The notes under the pieces were generated by a model that made no database searches, had not been told where the DNA came from, and worked only from the letters and a program-made list of their open reading frames with translations. Position numbers and translations under genes: made by a program. Shown piece by piece: positions 25,641-34,734 of a stretch of 64,000 bases of DNA. The stretch is from Clostridiales bacterium (lineage in GTDB: Bacteria > Acidobacteriota > Aminicenantia > Aminicenantales > UBA8522), in assembly GCA_029907205.1 (NCBI GenBank), contig JARYMI010000003.1:62001-126000 (forward strand), given 5' to 3'. Within the stretch, counting starts at the first letter, position 1. Each line of letters starts with the position of its first letter.

Positions 25641-26567
25641 TCAACCTTTTGATTTCTTGAAAAAGTCCTGGGCGACTTTCATGTCTTTGCTGACCTGACG
25701 GACAAGGGCGTTTTGGCTGGAGAACACTTTCTCGTCCCTGATTTTCTTGAGGAAGCCCAAGCGGATCCTTTTTCCGTAGATGCTTCGGTTGAACCCAAAA
25801 ATGAACGTTTCGACCTGGAACCTATCTCTTCCGAAGGTCGGGCGGAACCCGATGTTCGTTACAGAAGGATATGTTTGACGGCTCAGCGTGGCGGCTGTGA
25901 TAAAAACTCCCTCAGGGGTTATTTCGTTGGCCGTGAGGATATTGGCGGTCGGAAACCCGAGAGAGGCACCGCGCGAGGAGCCTTTGATGACTTTGCCTTC
26001 AATCTCATACGGATACCCTAACAAGGCGTTAGCTTCTTGCACTTTTCCCTCGAAGAGAAAAGAGCGGATAAGACTGCTGCTGACAGCCCGTCCTTTGGAT
26101 TTGACCTGGGGAACAGAATGGACGATGACGCCGTGTTTGCGGCCGAGCCGGCGTAGCTCTTCGATATCTCCTTGACGGTTCAGGCCAAACCTAAAATTTT
26201 CGCCAACAATAATCTCTTTGGCCCCGAGAAGAGAAATGAGGATATCCTTAAGGAATTCTTGGCTCGTCAGGCGAGAGAAGGCCTGGCCAAAGGGGACAAC
26301 CAACACAGCTTGAACCCCTGATTTCCTCAGGCCCGCCAGCCGCTGCGGCAATGTCTGGATCATGGCCACCCTTCGTTGTCCAAGGACTTTCTCGGGGTGT
26401 GGAGAGAAGGTGAGGACGAGCGAGCAAAGACCGCCGGCATGGGCACGCTCCACGAGGGCGTGCAAGATAGCTTTGTGTCCCAGATGAAGACCGTCAAAAT
26501 TTCCTATGGCGACGGCCGTGGGACGGGAGAAGCGCGAGAAATGTGTGAAGCCTCGGAGGATCTGCAT
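25641..26567 (-). CDS. ribF: Bifunctional riboflavin kinase / FAD synthetase
   Basis: A 308-residue RibF of normal length. The adenylyltransferase domain has VAIGNFDGLHLGHKAIL and the SSSLIRSFL segment; the kinase domain has GSSRGASLGFPTANI and TNIGFRPTFGRDRFQVETF. It converts riboflavin to FMN and FAD, relevant given the many flavoproteins coded nearby. It starts 4 bases downstream of the DUF1844 gene. Confidence 0.94.
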   Translation of the reverse strand: MQILRGFTHFSRFSRPTAVAIGNFDGLHLGHKAILHALVERAHAGGLCSLVLTFSPHPEKVLGQRRVAMIQTLPQRLAGLRKSGVQAVLVVPFGQAFSRLTSQEFLKDILISLLGAKEIIVGENFRFGLNRQGDIEELRRLGRKHGVIVHSVPQVKSKGRAVSSSLIRSFLFEGKVQEANALLGYPYEIEGKVIKGSSRGASLGFPTANILTANEITPEGVFITAATLSRQTYPSVTNIGFRPTFGRDRFQVETFIFGFNRSIYGKRIRLGFLKKIRDEKVFSSQNALVRQVSKDMKVAQDFFKKSKG

Positions 26568-26571
26568 TGTG

Positions 26572-26871
26572 TCAGAACTTGATGGCCCCTGCTTTTTCCA
26601 GGTAGTGCATCTTCAGCTGCTGGAGACAGGCTTCCAGGAATTTTTCCTCCTCGGTCTCGAGATTTCCTTTTGTCCGGTCCTTCAAAAGGTCGAGAATGTC
26701 GATCAGCCTCCGGGCCAATTCAAGGTTCTTTCCTCCCTGGGAGTGGCTCGGGTCTTCAATCACCCCAAGCTTAATCAAGGCTTGGGTATAAAATGGAAAA
26801 ACGATCGAGCCGAATTCAAGCGGAGGAAGAAATTCTTTTTTGTTTTCTTCTTTCGACTCTTTGTTTTCCAT
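26572..26871 (-). CDS. DUF1844 domain protein
   Basis: A 99-residue acidic protein. FPFYTQALIKLGV, NLELARRLIDILDLLKDRTKGNL and EEEKFLEACLQQLKMHYLE are the conserved segments of DUF1844, a small family widespread in Acidobacteria and deltaproteobacteria with unknown function. It lies between prfB (14 bases) and ribF (4 bases). Confidence 0.8.
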   Translation of the reverse strand: MENKESKEENKKEFLPPLEFGSIVFPFYTQALIKLGVIEDPSHSQGGKNLELARRLIDILDLLKDRTKGNLETEEEKFLEACLQQLKMHYLEKAGAIKF

Positions 26872-26885
26872 TTTTTTCCTCCCTG

Positions 26886-28023
26886 TTATAAACTCTGAGC
26901 CCGTTTTTTTCTCAAAACAAGGTGGGCCTTGATGAATTCGTCGAGCTCTCCGTCCAGAATTTTGTCGACCTCTCCTGTTTCAGCCTTAGTCCGCAGGTCT
27001 TTGACCAGCCGATAGGGATGGAGCACGTAGGAACGAATCTGATTTCCCCAAGCGATGTCTGATTTGCTCTCCTCCATCTTTTCAAATTTTTCGAGTTGCT
27101 TTTGTTTCTCCAACTCATACAGGCGGGCCCTGAGCACTTTCATGGCCGAGGCCTTGTTTTTGTGCTGCGACCTCTCGCTTTGGCACTGGACGACGATTCC
27201 CGTGGGAACATGAGTGATTCGGACGGCTGAATCCGTGACGTTGACGTGTTGGCCGCCTCGGCCAGAAGCTCGGTAGGTATCCACACGAAGATCCTCCGGG
27301 TTTATCTCGACCTCGATATCTTCCTCGACTTCGGGAAAGACGAAAACGGCGGCAAAGGACGTATGGCGCCTTTTGTTGGCGTCGAACGGAGAAATCCGGA
27401 CAAGGCGGTGGACGCCGGATTCCTGGCTCAGGAAGCCGTATGCATAATCACCTTCCACCCGCACGGTCACGCTCTTGAGGCCGGCCTCCTCACCCGGTAG
27501 GTAATCGAGGATTTCGACCTTGAAACCTTTTCGTTCAGCGTAACGGAGATACATCCGCAGGAGCATCTGAGCCCAATCCTGCGATTCCGTTCCGCCTGCA
27601 CCCGGATGGATCGTCAAGAGGGCATTCCGGAGATCGTCCTCTTTATAGAAAAGAACCTGGAGTTCGGCGTCATCGAGCTTCTCCTGGAAGGAATCGACAG
27701 CCCGGCTGAGGTCGTCCCCGACGTTCTCTCCTTCTGAGGCGAGGTCGGCCAGAACCTCAACTTCATCCTTTTTCTCCTTCAGGAACGAGAAGAACTTCAG
27801 GTCTCGGTCGAGCTTTTTCTTTTTTTGCTGGAGAGACAGGGATTTTTTTTTATCCTTCCACGTGCCAGGGGAAGAAAGCTCAGTGTTGATAGCCTCGATC
27901 TCGGAAGTTTTTCGCTCTAGGTCAAAGAAAACCTCTGAGCTCTTCGAATTTTAGAAGTTGCTCTTTGATTTTATCTTGAAGCTCAGAGAATCGTTCGGCA
28001 GTAGAATGATTTTTTTCCTTCAT
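26886..28023 (-). CDS. prfB: Peptide chain release factor 2, with programmed +1 frameshift
   Basis: The gene is in two frames. Codons 1-33 run from ATG 28023 to CTT 27925-27927, then TGA at 27922-27924. Skipping one T continues with GAC at 27921-27923 for 345 more codons to 26886, about 378 residues in all. The second part has the RF2 recognition motif ISPFDANKRRH and the catalytic SGRGGQHVNVTDSA. The arrangement CTT-TGA-C behind an AGAGG is the classic RF2 autoregulatory slip: low RF2 stalls at TGA and favours the +1 shift. The first codons overlap the end of lnt by 41 bases. Confidence 0.95.
27921..27936 (-). promoter_or_regulatory. Programmed +1 frameshift site of prfB
   Basis: On the minus strand AGAGG (27932-27936) is followed after 4 bases by CTT TGA C. 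AGAGG is the internal Shine-Dalgarno-like stimulator and TGA is the stop read by RF2 itself. The amino acid sequence on both sides is typical RF2 only if the ribosome shifts here. Confidence 0.93.
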
Positions 28024-29524
28024 GGGCTCTTTTCACCACGGCCAGGATAAAGGAGATGCTGGCTAAAGTCAAGCTGAGATAGGGGAGAAGATCGCCCCAG
28101 CGGGTGTAAAACGTGAGCGTATCAACTGGCGTAACCAGGTCCGCGAGAAACGTTTGAGTCATCAGCTCGGAGCGGGACAAGACCCGTCCGTAAGGGTCGA
28201 TGATGCCGCTTATGCCGGTGGTTGCCGCCCGCAAGAGAAAACGCCTATTCTCGACGGCCCTGAAAACAGCGATCTGAAAATGCTGGTGAGGAGCGGAGCT
28301 CTCGCCGTACCAGCCGTCATTGGTGATGGTGACCAAAAAAAGCGCTCCGCGTTTGGCAAATTTTCTGACCAGATCCGGGAAAATGATCTCGTAGCAAATA
28401 GGGGAGCCGAAGCTTTTTCCTTCGAACCGGTGAAGCACATGATCCCGGCCGGCGGTCACCTCGCCGATGGCGTGAGTGACTTTTTCGATGAACGAAAAGA
28501 GGCTTTTGTAGGGGGTGTATTCTCCAAAGGGAACAAGATGCATCTTGTGATATTGAGTGATGGAGAGGTTGGGGCTTAAACAGAGAGCGGTGTTAAAGTA
28601 TCGGGTTTCCCCGTGAACCTGACTGGTTTCGTTGGTGCCGAGAAGAAGAGTGCACTGGCTATCCTGGACAAACTTGACCAGCCTCTTCTTGAATTCCTGA
28701 TAGATAGGCTGCGGGCAGCTAAAGCACAACGGGACCGAAAACTCAGGCCAGATGATTATTTTAGCCCCTTCCTGATGAGCCCGGCGGGTCAGGTCGAGAT
28801 GCCGTTCGAACAGCCCTTCAATCTCCTCTTCTGAAATCCGGTCCCAATAGATGTCCGAGGACACGTTTCCTTGAATGACAGCGGCTTTGAATGTTTCCGG
28901 CGTCCGAGCCGGTTTCCTCATTGTCAGGAGACCGCCAAAATGGACGAGCAAGACGGCGGCCAGACCCAGAAAAAAGGGAAGGCGTTTTTTTGTGGTGATG
29001 GAGAGGACGAAGAGAGACTGGAAAAAGACAAGGAGGAAAGAGAGTCCATAGACGCCTGTCACTGCCGCAACCTGAAGAAAGGCGAGGTTTTTTACCTGGC
29101 TATACCCCAGAAGCCCCCAGGGGAAGCCTGTAAGCAAGGTGCTGGCGGCGTATTCCTGAACGATCCAGATGAACGGCGCCAGGAGGAGTGCGAGGCGCGG
29201 AAAAGGCCGACGTATTTTCACGTAGAGAAAGGAAAACGCTGCCCAGAACATGGCCATAAGCGCAACGAGAAGAAGATAAACGAGAACACTCAGGACCGGC
29301 GAGAGGTTGCCGTAATGAGCCGGGACATAGGGAATCCAGTAGAGAAGGATGGCATAATAGACGAATCCTGAAATAAAGCCAAGCTGAAAAGCCTTGGCCG
29401 GCTTTCTCCGGGATAAGGTAAAAAAAAGGGGCAGAAGACAAATCCAGGCCAGAAAAAAGAGGTTGAACTTCGGAAAGGCAAGAGCGGTGAGAAAACCGCT
29501 GAGCACAGCCATGGCTACGTCCAT
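27983..29524 (-). CDS. lnt: Apolipoprotein N-acyltransferase
   Basis: A 513-residue integral membrane protein. About six N-terminal membrane helices are followed by a nitrilase-like domain with the catalytic triad: Glu in IIIWPEFSVP, Lys in YHKMHLVPFGEY, Cys in GSPICYEIIFPDL. A last helix follows. It adds the third acyl chain to lipoproteins in the inner membrane, in keeping with a Gram-negative envelope. The 3' end overlaps prfB. Confidence 0.94.
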   Translation of the reverse strand: MDVAMAVLSGFLTALAFPKFNLFFLAWICLLPLFFTLSRRKPAKAFQLGFISGFVYYAILLYWIPYVPAHYGNLSPVLSVLVYLLLVALMAMFWAAFSFLYVKIRRPFPRLALLLAPFIWIVQEYAASTLLTGFPWGLLGYSQVKNLAFLQVAAVTGVYGLSFLLVFFQSLFVLSITTKKRLPFFLGLAAVLLVHFGGLLTMRKPARTPETFKAAVIQGNVSSDIYWDRISEEEIEGLFERHLDLTRRAHQEGAKIIIWPEFSVPLCFSCPQPIYQEFKKRLVKFVQDSQCTLLLGTNETSQVHGETRYFNTALCLSPNLSITQYHKMHLVPFGEYTPYKSLFSFIEKVTHAIGEVTAGRDHVLHRFEGKSFGSPICYEIIFPDLVRKFAKRGALFLVTITNDGWYGESSAPHQHFQIAVFRAVENRRFLLRAATTGISGIIDPYGRVLSRSELMTQTFLADLVTPVDTLTFYTRWGDLLPYLSLTLASISFILAVVKRAHEGKKSFYCRTIL

Positions 29525-29602
29525 GTCAACGCCTCCTTTGTCAGAAGTTAGTCTTCTATTTTTGGTTCACTCAGACTTTTTTCAACAAGGATGAAGCAGG
29601 TT

Positions 29603-30190
29603 TTAGTCTCTGACGATGAAATAATCGGTTTTCTTGCCCGCGGCAGCGGTCAGCTTGGCCTTGACTGCCTCAGCCTCTTCTTTGGTCGAAAATCCTCCGA
29701 CGCGAACACGGAAAAGCGGCTTTTTATCCGAAGGTTGCGGGTCGAGAACAATCACCTGGTAACCCTGGCTTTTAAACGTCTGGGCAGCTGACTGAGCAGC
29801 CTGGCGGTCCTCCAGCGCGCCCACTTGGACGTAGTAGCGACCGCCTTTGGCGGCCGGGAATTGCGGCCGGGCCGCAGCCGGCTCAGTCTTCGGCTCTGGC
29901 CTGGGCTTTTCCGGAATAACGGCTTTCTGAGCCGGGACCTCTTCAGCTTTCGGGCTCGCAGCGGTCTCCTTAGCCTGAGGCTTGACCTGGGGGAGGACAA
30001 TCTTTTCCGGCTCTGCGACGGGCTCCTTCTTGGCGATGAGGTCGGATGTCTTGGCGACCTGGGCGTGCTTTTTCCCCACTGAAACTCCGAGGAGGAAGAT
30101 GATGACGCCCAAAATCAGGATGGCGAGAAAAATAATGGCCAGCTGAGTGCTCGAAACCTGCAGTTCTCTGAATTCTCGGTTCTTCATCAT
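29603..30190 (-). CDS. SPOR-domain membrane protein
   Basis: A 195-residue protein with a short cytoplasmic N-terminus, one membrane helix ([20 protein letters not shown]), a Pro/Lys/Ala/Glu-rich linker, and a C-terminal SPOR domain ([40 protein letters not shown]). SPOR domains bind denuded peptidoglycan, usually at division sites. It overlaps the slipin gene by 4 bases. Confidence 0.88.
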   Translation of the reverse strand: MMKNREFRELQVSSTQLAIIFLAILILGVIIFLLGVSVGKKHAQVAKTSDLIAKKEPVAEPEKIVLPQVKPQAKETAASPKAEEVPAQKAVIPEKPRPEPKTEPAAARPQFPAAKGGRYYVQVGALEDRQAAQSAAQTFKSQGYQVIVLDPQPSDKKPLFRVRVGGFSTKEEAEAVKAKLTAAAGKKTDYFIVRD

Positions 30191-30951
30191 GCCTTTTCAG
30201 GATTTGTTTTTTCGTAGGTGAAAGCTTTGAGGAGTTCCAGGGGGATCGGGAAGATGATCGTGGAATTTTTTTCAGTGGCGATCTCGGTCAGAGTTCCGAG
30301 AAAACGGAGCTGCAGGGCTTGAGGGTTGGTGGAGATAATCTCGGCCGCTTGAGTGAGCTTGCCGGCTGCCTGAAATTCGCCGTCGGCGTGGATGACTTTG
30401 GCCCGCCTTTCCCGTTCCGCCTCTGCCTGCTTGGCGATGGCCCGGACCATTGTGTCAGGCAAGTCAACATGCTTCATCTCCACGAGCTGGACTTTGATTC
30501 CCCAGGGATCAGTGTGCTTATCCAGAATCTCCTGGAGCTGGGCGTTGAGCTTCTCTCGTTCGGACAGAAGGTCGTCGAGCTCCACTTCGCCCAGCACGCT
30601 GCGCAAAGTCGTTTGCGAGAGCTGGGAGGTGGCGTAGAGATAATCCTGGACTTCGATGATCGCCTTGAGTGGTTCCATGACCCGGAAATAGACGACAGCA
30701 TTCACCTTCACCGACACATTGTCTTTGGTGATAACATCCTGGGGCGGGATATCAAGAGCCACGATCCTCAGGGTCACCCGGATCATTCGGTCGATCGGCG
30801 CAAAGACAAAAATGAGCCCCGGTCCTTTAGGACGTGAAAGCACACGGCCCAGACGGAAGATGACTCCGCGCTCATATTCGCGCAGGACCTTGATCGAGTT
30901 GAGAAGGTAAAGAACGATCAACCCGATGACAATAACCGGAAACGTTACCAT
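30187..30951 (-). CDS. Slipin (SPFH/stomatin-like membrane protein)
   Basis: A 254-residue protein with an N-terminal membrane hairpin ([14 protein letters not shown]) and the SPFH domain: [31 protein letters not shown] and [19 protein letters not shown]. Stomatin-like proteins scaffold membrane microdomains. It stands next to the NfeD protease gene, the well-known stomatin-NfeD pair. GGAGG lies upstream of the ATG at 30951. Confidence 0.92.
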   Translation of the reverse strand: MVTFPVIVIGLIVLYLLNSIKVLREYERGVIFRLGRVLSRPKGPGLIFVFAPIDRMIRVTLRIVALDIPPQDVITKDNVSVKVNAVVYFRVMEPLKAIIEVQDYLYATSQLSQTTLRSVLGEVELDDLLSEREKLNAQLQEILDKHTDPWGIKVQLVEMKHVDLPDTMVRAIAKQAEAERERRAKVIHADGEFQAAGKLTQAAEIISTNPQALQLRFLGTLTEIATEKNSTIIFPIPLELLKAFTYEKTNPEKA

Positions 30952-31024
30952 TTGTTCCTCCTTTTTTTATCTATAATTCATTTTCCTGACAGCCTTTAAT
31001 GACCTCCGGGATCGACTGCAGAAC

Positions 31025-32311
31025 TCAGGCTTTTTCTACGCGAATTCTCAAGCCTTCCAGGACGGCAACAACTCTTACCCGGCTGCCTTTAGGAATCTCG
31101 GTGGAGGACTCGGCGTTCCAGAGCTCGCCATGGACAAAAACCTTGCCCTCCGGCCTGAGATCGGTCCGGGCAATCCCAACCTCTCCGATGAGCCCTTCTT
31201 TTCCCGTGTGGACTTTCTTGGCATGAGCCCTGACAACGAGAAAGACCAAGAAAAGGAAGATCAACGAGAGGCCGATGGCCATGGGAAGGACAAATTTCAG
31301 GCTTGGCCGAAGCTCAGGGACGGGGGCATCGATGAGCATGATTGAGCCGAGAACCATGGCGATGATCCCTCCTACAGATAGTATTCCATAGCTCTGCACC
31401 TTGACTTCCAGGATAAACAGGCCGATGGCCAGAAGAATCAGAATCAGGCCGACATAGTTGATGGGCAGAATCTGGAAAGAAAAAATGGCCAGGAGAAGAG
31501 AGATGGCGCCCAAGACACCAGGCAGGATGGCCCCCGGGTTGGAGAATTCAAAATAGAGCCCTAACAGACCAAGCATGAGCAGGATGTAGGCAAGGTTGGG
31601 GTTGGAAATCGTCATCAGGAACTTCTGTCTGGCGGACATCGGGATGTCGATGAGTGCCTCATCCTTGAGACGCAGGGTCTCCTCTTTGCCGTCAAAACGC
31701 CGGATTGTCTTTTGGTCGAAGTGCTCGATGATCTCCTGGACGCTTTTGGCCACAAAGTCGACAAGCCCTTGATTGAGGGCTTCTTGTTCTGTATACGAGA
31801 GGCTCTGACGAACGGCGTCCTCGGCTAAACGCGTGTTCCTCCCTCTTTTTTCAGCTAACGTCTTGATATAAGAGGCGGCATCATGGGTGACTTTTTCTTC
31901 CATGGTTTTATCCATGGGCTGGCCGGTGATAGAGATGCCAACAGGATGGGCTGCGCCCGTGCTCGTTCCGGGAGCCATGATGAAAAGGTCGCTGGCGATA
32001 GCGATGAAAAAGCCCGCTGACGCCGCCCGCGCGCCGCTCGGGCTCACGTAGACGGTCACAGGAGTCCGGCTGGCCAGGATTTTGGAAATGATATCCCTCA
32101 TCGAGGAGTCCAACCCGCCGGGCGTGTTTAAGACAATGATGACCAGGCGGGCGTTCTCCCTGTCCGCTCGATCGATCGTCTTTGTGATGTATTCCGAAGA
32201 AATAGGATGGATAGGGGCGTCCACAGTGATTTTGTAGATGGAGCTCCATCCGGGCGCTGTAATGACGAGCAGAAAGGCAACGCCAACGATCGATAGGAGT
32301 ATCTTTTTCAC
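31025..32311 (-). CDS. NfeD-type membrane serine protease (ClpP class)
   Basis: A 428-residue protein of the long NfeD form. After a signal/anchor come a ClpP-like protease domain with VIVLNTPGGLDSSMRDII, the nucleophile region GARAASAGFFIAIAS, four or so membrane helices, and a C-terminal OB-fold (GLIGEVGIARTDLRPEGKVF). Partner of slipin; members cleave stomatin-like proteins. It starts at GTG 32311, only 9 bases after a perfect TATAAT, so it may be translated from a leaderless mRNA. Confidence 0.9.
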   Translation of the reverse strand: MKKILLSIVGVAFLLVITAPGWSSIYKITVDAPIHPISSEYITKTIDRADRENARLVIIVLNTPGGLDSSMRDIISKILASRTPVTVYVSPSGARAASAGFFIAIASDLFIMAPGTSTGAAHPVGISITGQPMDKTMEEKVTHDAASYIKTLAEKRGRNTRLAEDAVRQSLSYTEQEALNQGLVDFVAKSVQEIIEHFDQKTIRRFDGKEETLRLKDEALIDIPMSARQKFLMTISNPNLAYILLMLGLLGLYFEFSNPGAILPGVLGAISLLLAIFSFQILPINYVGLILILLAIGLFILEVKVQSYGILSVGGIIAMVLGSIMLIDAPVPELRPSLKFVLPMAIGLSLIFLFLVFLVVRAHAKKVHTGKEGLIGEVGIARTDLRPEGKVFVHGELWNAESSTEIPKGSRVRVVAVLEGLRIRVEKA

Positions 32312-32320
32312 CGCAGCTTC

Positions 32321-32349
32321 ATTATAGGAACTCGGCTAAATCAAGTCAA
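32321..32349 (-). promoter_or_regulatory. Predicted strong promoter of the nfeD-slipin run
   Basis: Minus strand TTGACT (32344-32349), 17-base spacer, TATAAT (32321-32326). Transcription should begin about 2-4 bases upstream of the GTG start codon. Confidence 0.75.
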
Positions 32350-32358
32350 CAATCTGGC

Positions 32359-32387
32359 TTGACATTTTGTTTTTGATTCATTAATTA
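32359..32387 (+). promoter_or_regulatory. Predicted promoter for the HU gene
   Basis: TTGACA (32359-32364), 17-base spacer, TAATTA (32382-32387); TATAGT (32386-32391) overlaps but would need a 21-base spacer. The region is AT-rich and divergent from the nfeD promoter. Confidence 0.5.
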
Positions 32388-32424
32388 TAGTAAATCATCC
32401 ATCCGGTCTGAGGAGAATAAAAAG

Positions 32425-32703
32425 ATGATCAAAAATGATATTGCCCTTGCTATTGAAAAGAATTCAGAATTCAACAGGGCAAAATCATTGTTCATCGTCG
32501 AGTCCATCCTCAAAGCCTTGAAGGAAGCTTTGGCCAAAAACCAGAAGATCGAAATCCGCGGGTTCGGGAGTTTCAGGGTCGTCAACAAGAAAACAGGCTA
32601 TGGCCGAGATATCCGCCGCAAAAAGCAAATAAAAATAGAAAAGGGAAGACGGATTAAGTTCAGGTCAGGTCAGGAACTGAAAAACAGGCTGGCCAAGAGG
32701 TAG
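32425..32703 (+). CDS. HU/IHF-family DNA-binding protein
   Basis: A 92-residue basic protein of the HU/IHF fold. The helical N-terminus is followed by KIEIRGFGSFRVVNKKTGYG, the hallmark beta-arm entry, and a basic arm (RDIRRKKQIKIEKGRRIKF). GAGGAG lies upstream of the ATG. The family's usual R-N-P arm tip reads RDIRRK here, so DNA bending may differ from standard HU. Confidence 0.9.
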   Translation: MIKNDIALAIEKNSEFNRAKSLFIVESILKALKEALAKNQKIEIRGFGSFRVVNKKTGYGRDIRRKKQIKIEKGRRIKFRSGQELKNRLAKR

Positions 32704-33639
32704 ATGAACGGGCCAAAGCTCTCGCGACCCGGAGGCCTTAAAACTCATTCCCTTTTCTCTCGGAAGAGCAAAGTCAACATCAAAAATTTTGCCAAAGATT
32801 ACCAGCCCGACGGAAGCTTCAGAGATTTCGTTGCCAGCCTTCCTGATATCCTGGCGGGCCGTGAGTTCAAGGATTTCATCGGGCGTTTTAAGAGAGCCAG
32901 AAAGAGCCACAAGACCATCCTCGTGGCCATGGGGGCTCATGTCATCAAGGTTGGGCTGAACCCGGTCATCATCCGGCTGATGAAGGAAGGGTGGATTAGT
33001 GGACTGGCCCTGAATGGGGCTGGGATAATCCATGATTTCGAGATCGCTTTCAGCGGCCGCACCTCGGAGGACGTGGCTTCTCAGGTACAGACCGGCAAGT
33101 TCGGCATGGCCAGGGAAACAGGCCAGTGGCTCAATCAAGCCATAAACCGGGGGGCCGAGAGGGGAATAGGGTTAGGACAGGCGGTTGGAGAGATGATCGC
33201 CTCTTCGGATTTTCCGCATAAGCGCATGAGCCTGTTGGCGGCCTCATACGAGCTGGGCATCCCGACGAGCGTCCATGTGGCAATAGGAACAGACACCATT
33301 CATTTTCACCCCGAGGCCAGGGGAGAGACTCTGGGTAAGGCTTCTCTGGCAGACTTTTTCCTTTTCTGCTCGCTTGTCGAGAGGCTCGAGGCCGGAGTTT
33401 TTATCAACATCGGCTCAGCCGTCGTCCTGCCTGAGGTCTTTCTCAAAGCCGTCTCTTATGTAAGGAACAAAGGCCATAAGCTCGACAATTTTACGGCGGC
33501 TGTTTTTGATTTTATCCATCACTATCGTCCGGCTCAAAACGTCATTCAGAGGACGCTGGGAAGCCGGGGCAAAGGATTCTACTTCATCGGGCATCATGAG
33601 ATCATGATCCCGCTTCTGGCTGCTTCGCTTTTAGCCTGA
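32704..33639 (+). CDS. Deoxyhypusine-synthase-like protein, function unknown
   Basis: A 311-residue protein starting directly after the HU stop. Segments resemble the deoxyhypusine synthase fold: AMGAHVIKVGLNPVII, LNGAGIIHDFEIAFSGRTSE, IPTSVHVAIGTDTIHFHPEA, FINIGSAVVLPEVFLKAVSY and the end PLLAASLLA. Bacteria lack the eukaryotic substrate eIF5A, so the natural reaction is unknown; some bacterial relatives act on polyamines. Its last 38 bases overlap the convergent coaE gene. Confidence 0.55.
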   Translation: MNGPKLSRPGGLKTHSLFSRKSKVNIKNFAKDYQPDGSFRDFVASLPDILAGREFKDFIGRFKRARKSHKTILVAMGAHVIKVGLNPVIIRLMKEGWISGLALNGAGIIHDFEIAFSGRTSEDVASQVQTGKFGMARETGQWLNQAINRGAERGIGLGQAVGEMIASSDFPHKRMSLLAASYELGIPTSVHVAIGTDTIHFHPEARGETLGKASLADFFLFCSLVERLEAGVFINIGSAVVLPEVFLKAVSYVRNKGHKLDNFTAAVFDFIHHYRPAQNVIQRTLGSRGKGFYFIGHHEIMIPLLAASLLA

Positions 33640-34282
33640 GGCCTGTCCGCGGGGGGCGGACATCTTTTTTGTTTTTCTTCTGGTAATCATCGAGCAGCTG
33701 ACCGTAGAGAACCTCACTCTGTCTGATGGTTTCCTCAAGAGAGCCAGAAGTATCGATGACATAATCAGCCTGCTTTGCTTTTTTAGCTGAGGGCATCTGG
33801 CTGCGGATTCTTTTCCAGGCTTCTTGCCGGCTGATCCGGTCTCTCTCCATCAGCCGTTTGAGCTGAATTCTTTCCGGGCACGTGACGACGACGATTTTAT
33901 CGAAAAAGCCGATGAAACCTGATTCAATCGTCAGGGCCGCTTCGGAGACGAAAATCTTGTGGAGTCCTTTCTTGGCCAGCTGGCGAACAGTCTGCTTCTT
34001 TTTTTCTAAAACGAGGGGGTGGATAAGGCGGTTGACGAATTGCCGTTCCTTGACACTGGAAAAAATGATAGCGGCCAACTTCGGCCGGTTGATCGTCCGG
34101 TCAGGGTTCAGGATATGCGGCCCGAAATGGTCGACGATCTTCTGCCAAGCGACGCGGCCAGGCTTCATCAGGTTTCGGGCGACTCGGTCAGCAGATTGGA
34201 CAACGCAGCCTTGTTTTTTGAGGACAGAAGCCACGACCGACTTTCCGGTAGCTATTCCGCCAGTTAAGGCAACAGTGAGCAT
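33602..34282 (-). CDS. coaE: Dephospho-CoA kinase
   Basis: About 226 residues from ATG 34282 (MLTVALTGGIATGKS). The P-loop GGIATGKS, the QSADRVARNL segment and the lid with RISRQEAWKRIRSQM are typical CoaE. It performs the last step of CoA synthesis. The open frame continues upstream, but that stretch overlaps the next PilZ gene and is not CoaE-like. No strong ribosome binding site is seen. A Lys/Arg-rich C-terminal tail is extra. Confidence 0.92.
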   Translation of the reverse strand: MLTVALTGGIATGKSVVASVLKKQGCVVQSADRVARNLMKPGRVAWQKIVDHFGPHILNPDRTINRPKLAAIIFSSVKERQFVNRLIHPLVLEKKKQTVRQLAKKGLHKIFVSEAALTIESGFIGFFDKIVVVTCPERIQLKRLMERDRISRQEAWKRIRSQMPSAKKAKQADYVIDTSGSLEETIRQSEVLYGQLLDDYQKKNKKDVRPPRTGLRLKAKQPEAGS

Positions 34283-34313
34283 GGACGTTGGAGGAGGAAG
34301 AGACGGGGAATAA

Positions 34314-34709
34314 TCACTTCGGCTTCTTTTTTTTGCTGACCTCGATGAATTTGAAATCCTTTTCAAACCGGATGGCCACACCCTGCCTTTTCGCTCTTTT
34401 GTTGGGTTCCTCGAGCCGGACCGTGATTCCTCCGAGGTTAAGCTTGATGTTTTTCCCGCCCGTCAGCTGGCGAGGAAGGTCAATCATGAGGTTAAGCTTA
34501 GAGCCGACGACGAGGCCCGAATCGAGGCAGAAATAGGCCCCGGTGGCGCTGATGTTTTCGATGGTCGTCGTTTCTTCGAACTTTTTGCCGTCAGGCAGGT
34601 TTCCATGGATGCTTGTGGCCAGGGGGAGGTCGAGTCGCCATTCCCGCCGCCGGTTGGCCTGGATGAGAGGAAAGGGTTTTTCTTTTTTTAATTGCTGGGC
34701 TTTTTTCAT
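34314..34709 (-). CDS. PilZ domain protein
   Basis: A 131-residue protein with both cyclic di-GMP signatures of PilZ domains: the RxxxR-type box in RRREWRLDLP and the N-x-S-x-x-G box in ENISATGAYF. The C-terminus is Lys-rich. It probably binds cyclic di-GMP and signals by protein contact. It is the first of three PilZ or PilZ-like genes on this strand, next to a LuxR-type regulator. Confidence 0.85.
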   Translation of the reverse strand: MKKAQQLKKEKPFPLIQANRRREWRLDLPLATSIHGNLPDGKKFEETTTIENISATGAYFCLDSGLVVGSKLNLMIDLPRQLTGGKNIKLNLGGITVRLEEPNKRAKRQGVAIRFEKDFKFIEVSKKKKPK

Positions 34710-34734
34710 CTCAACCTCTCATGATTAGGATTCG

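Noticed and set aside
26886-27617. Separate short RF2-like gene with an internal start
   Set aside because: The frame is continuous with typical RF2 sequence back to the CTT-TGA-C slip site, so it is one frameshifted gene.
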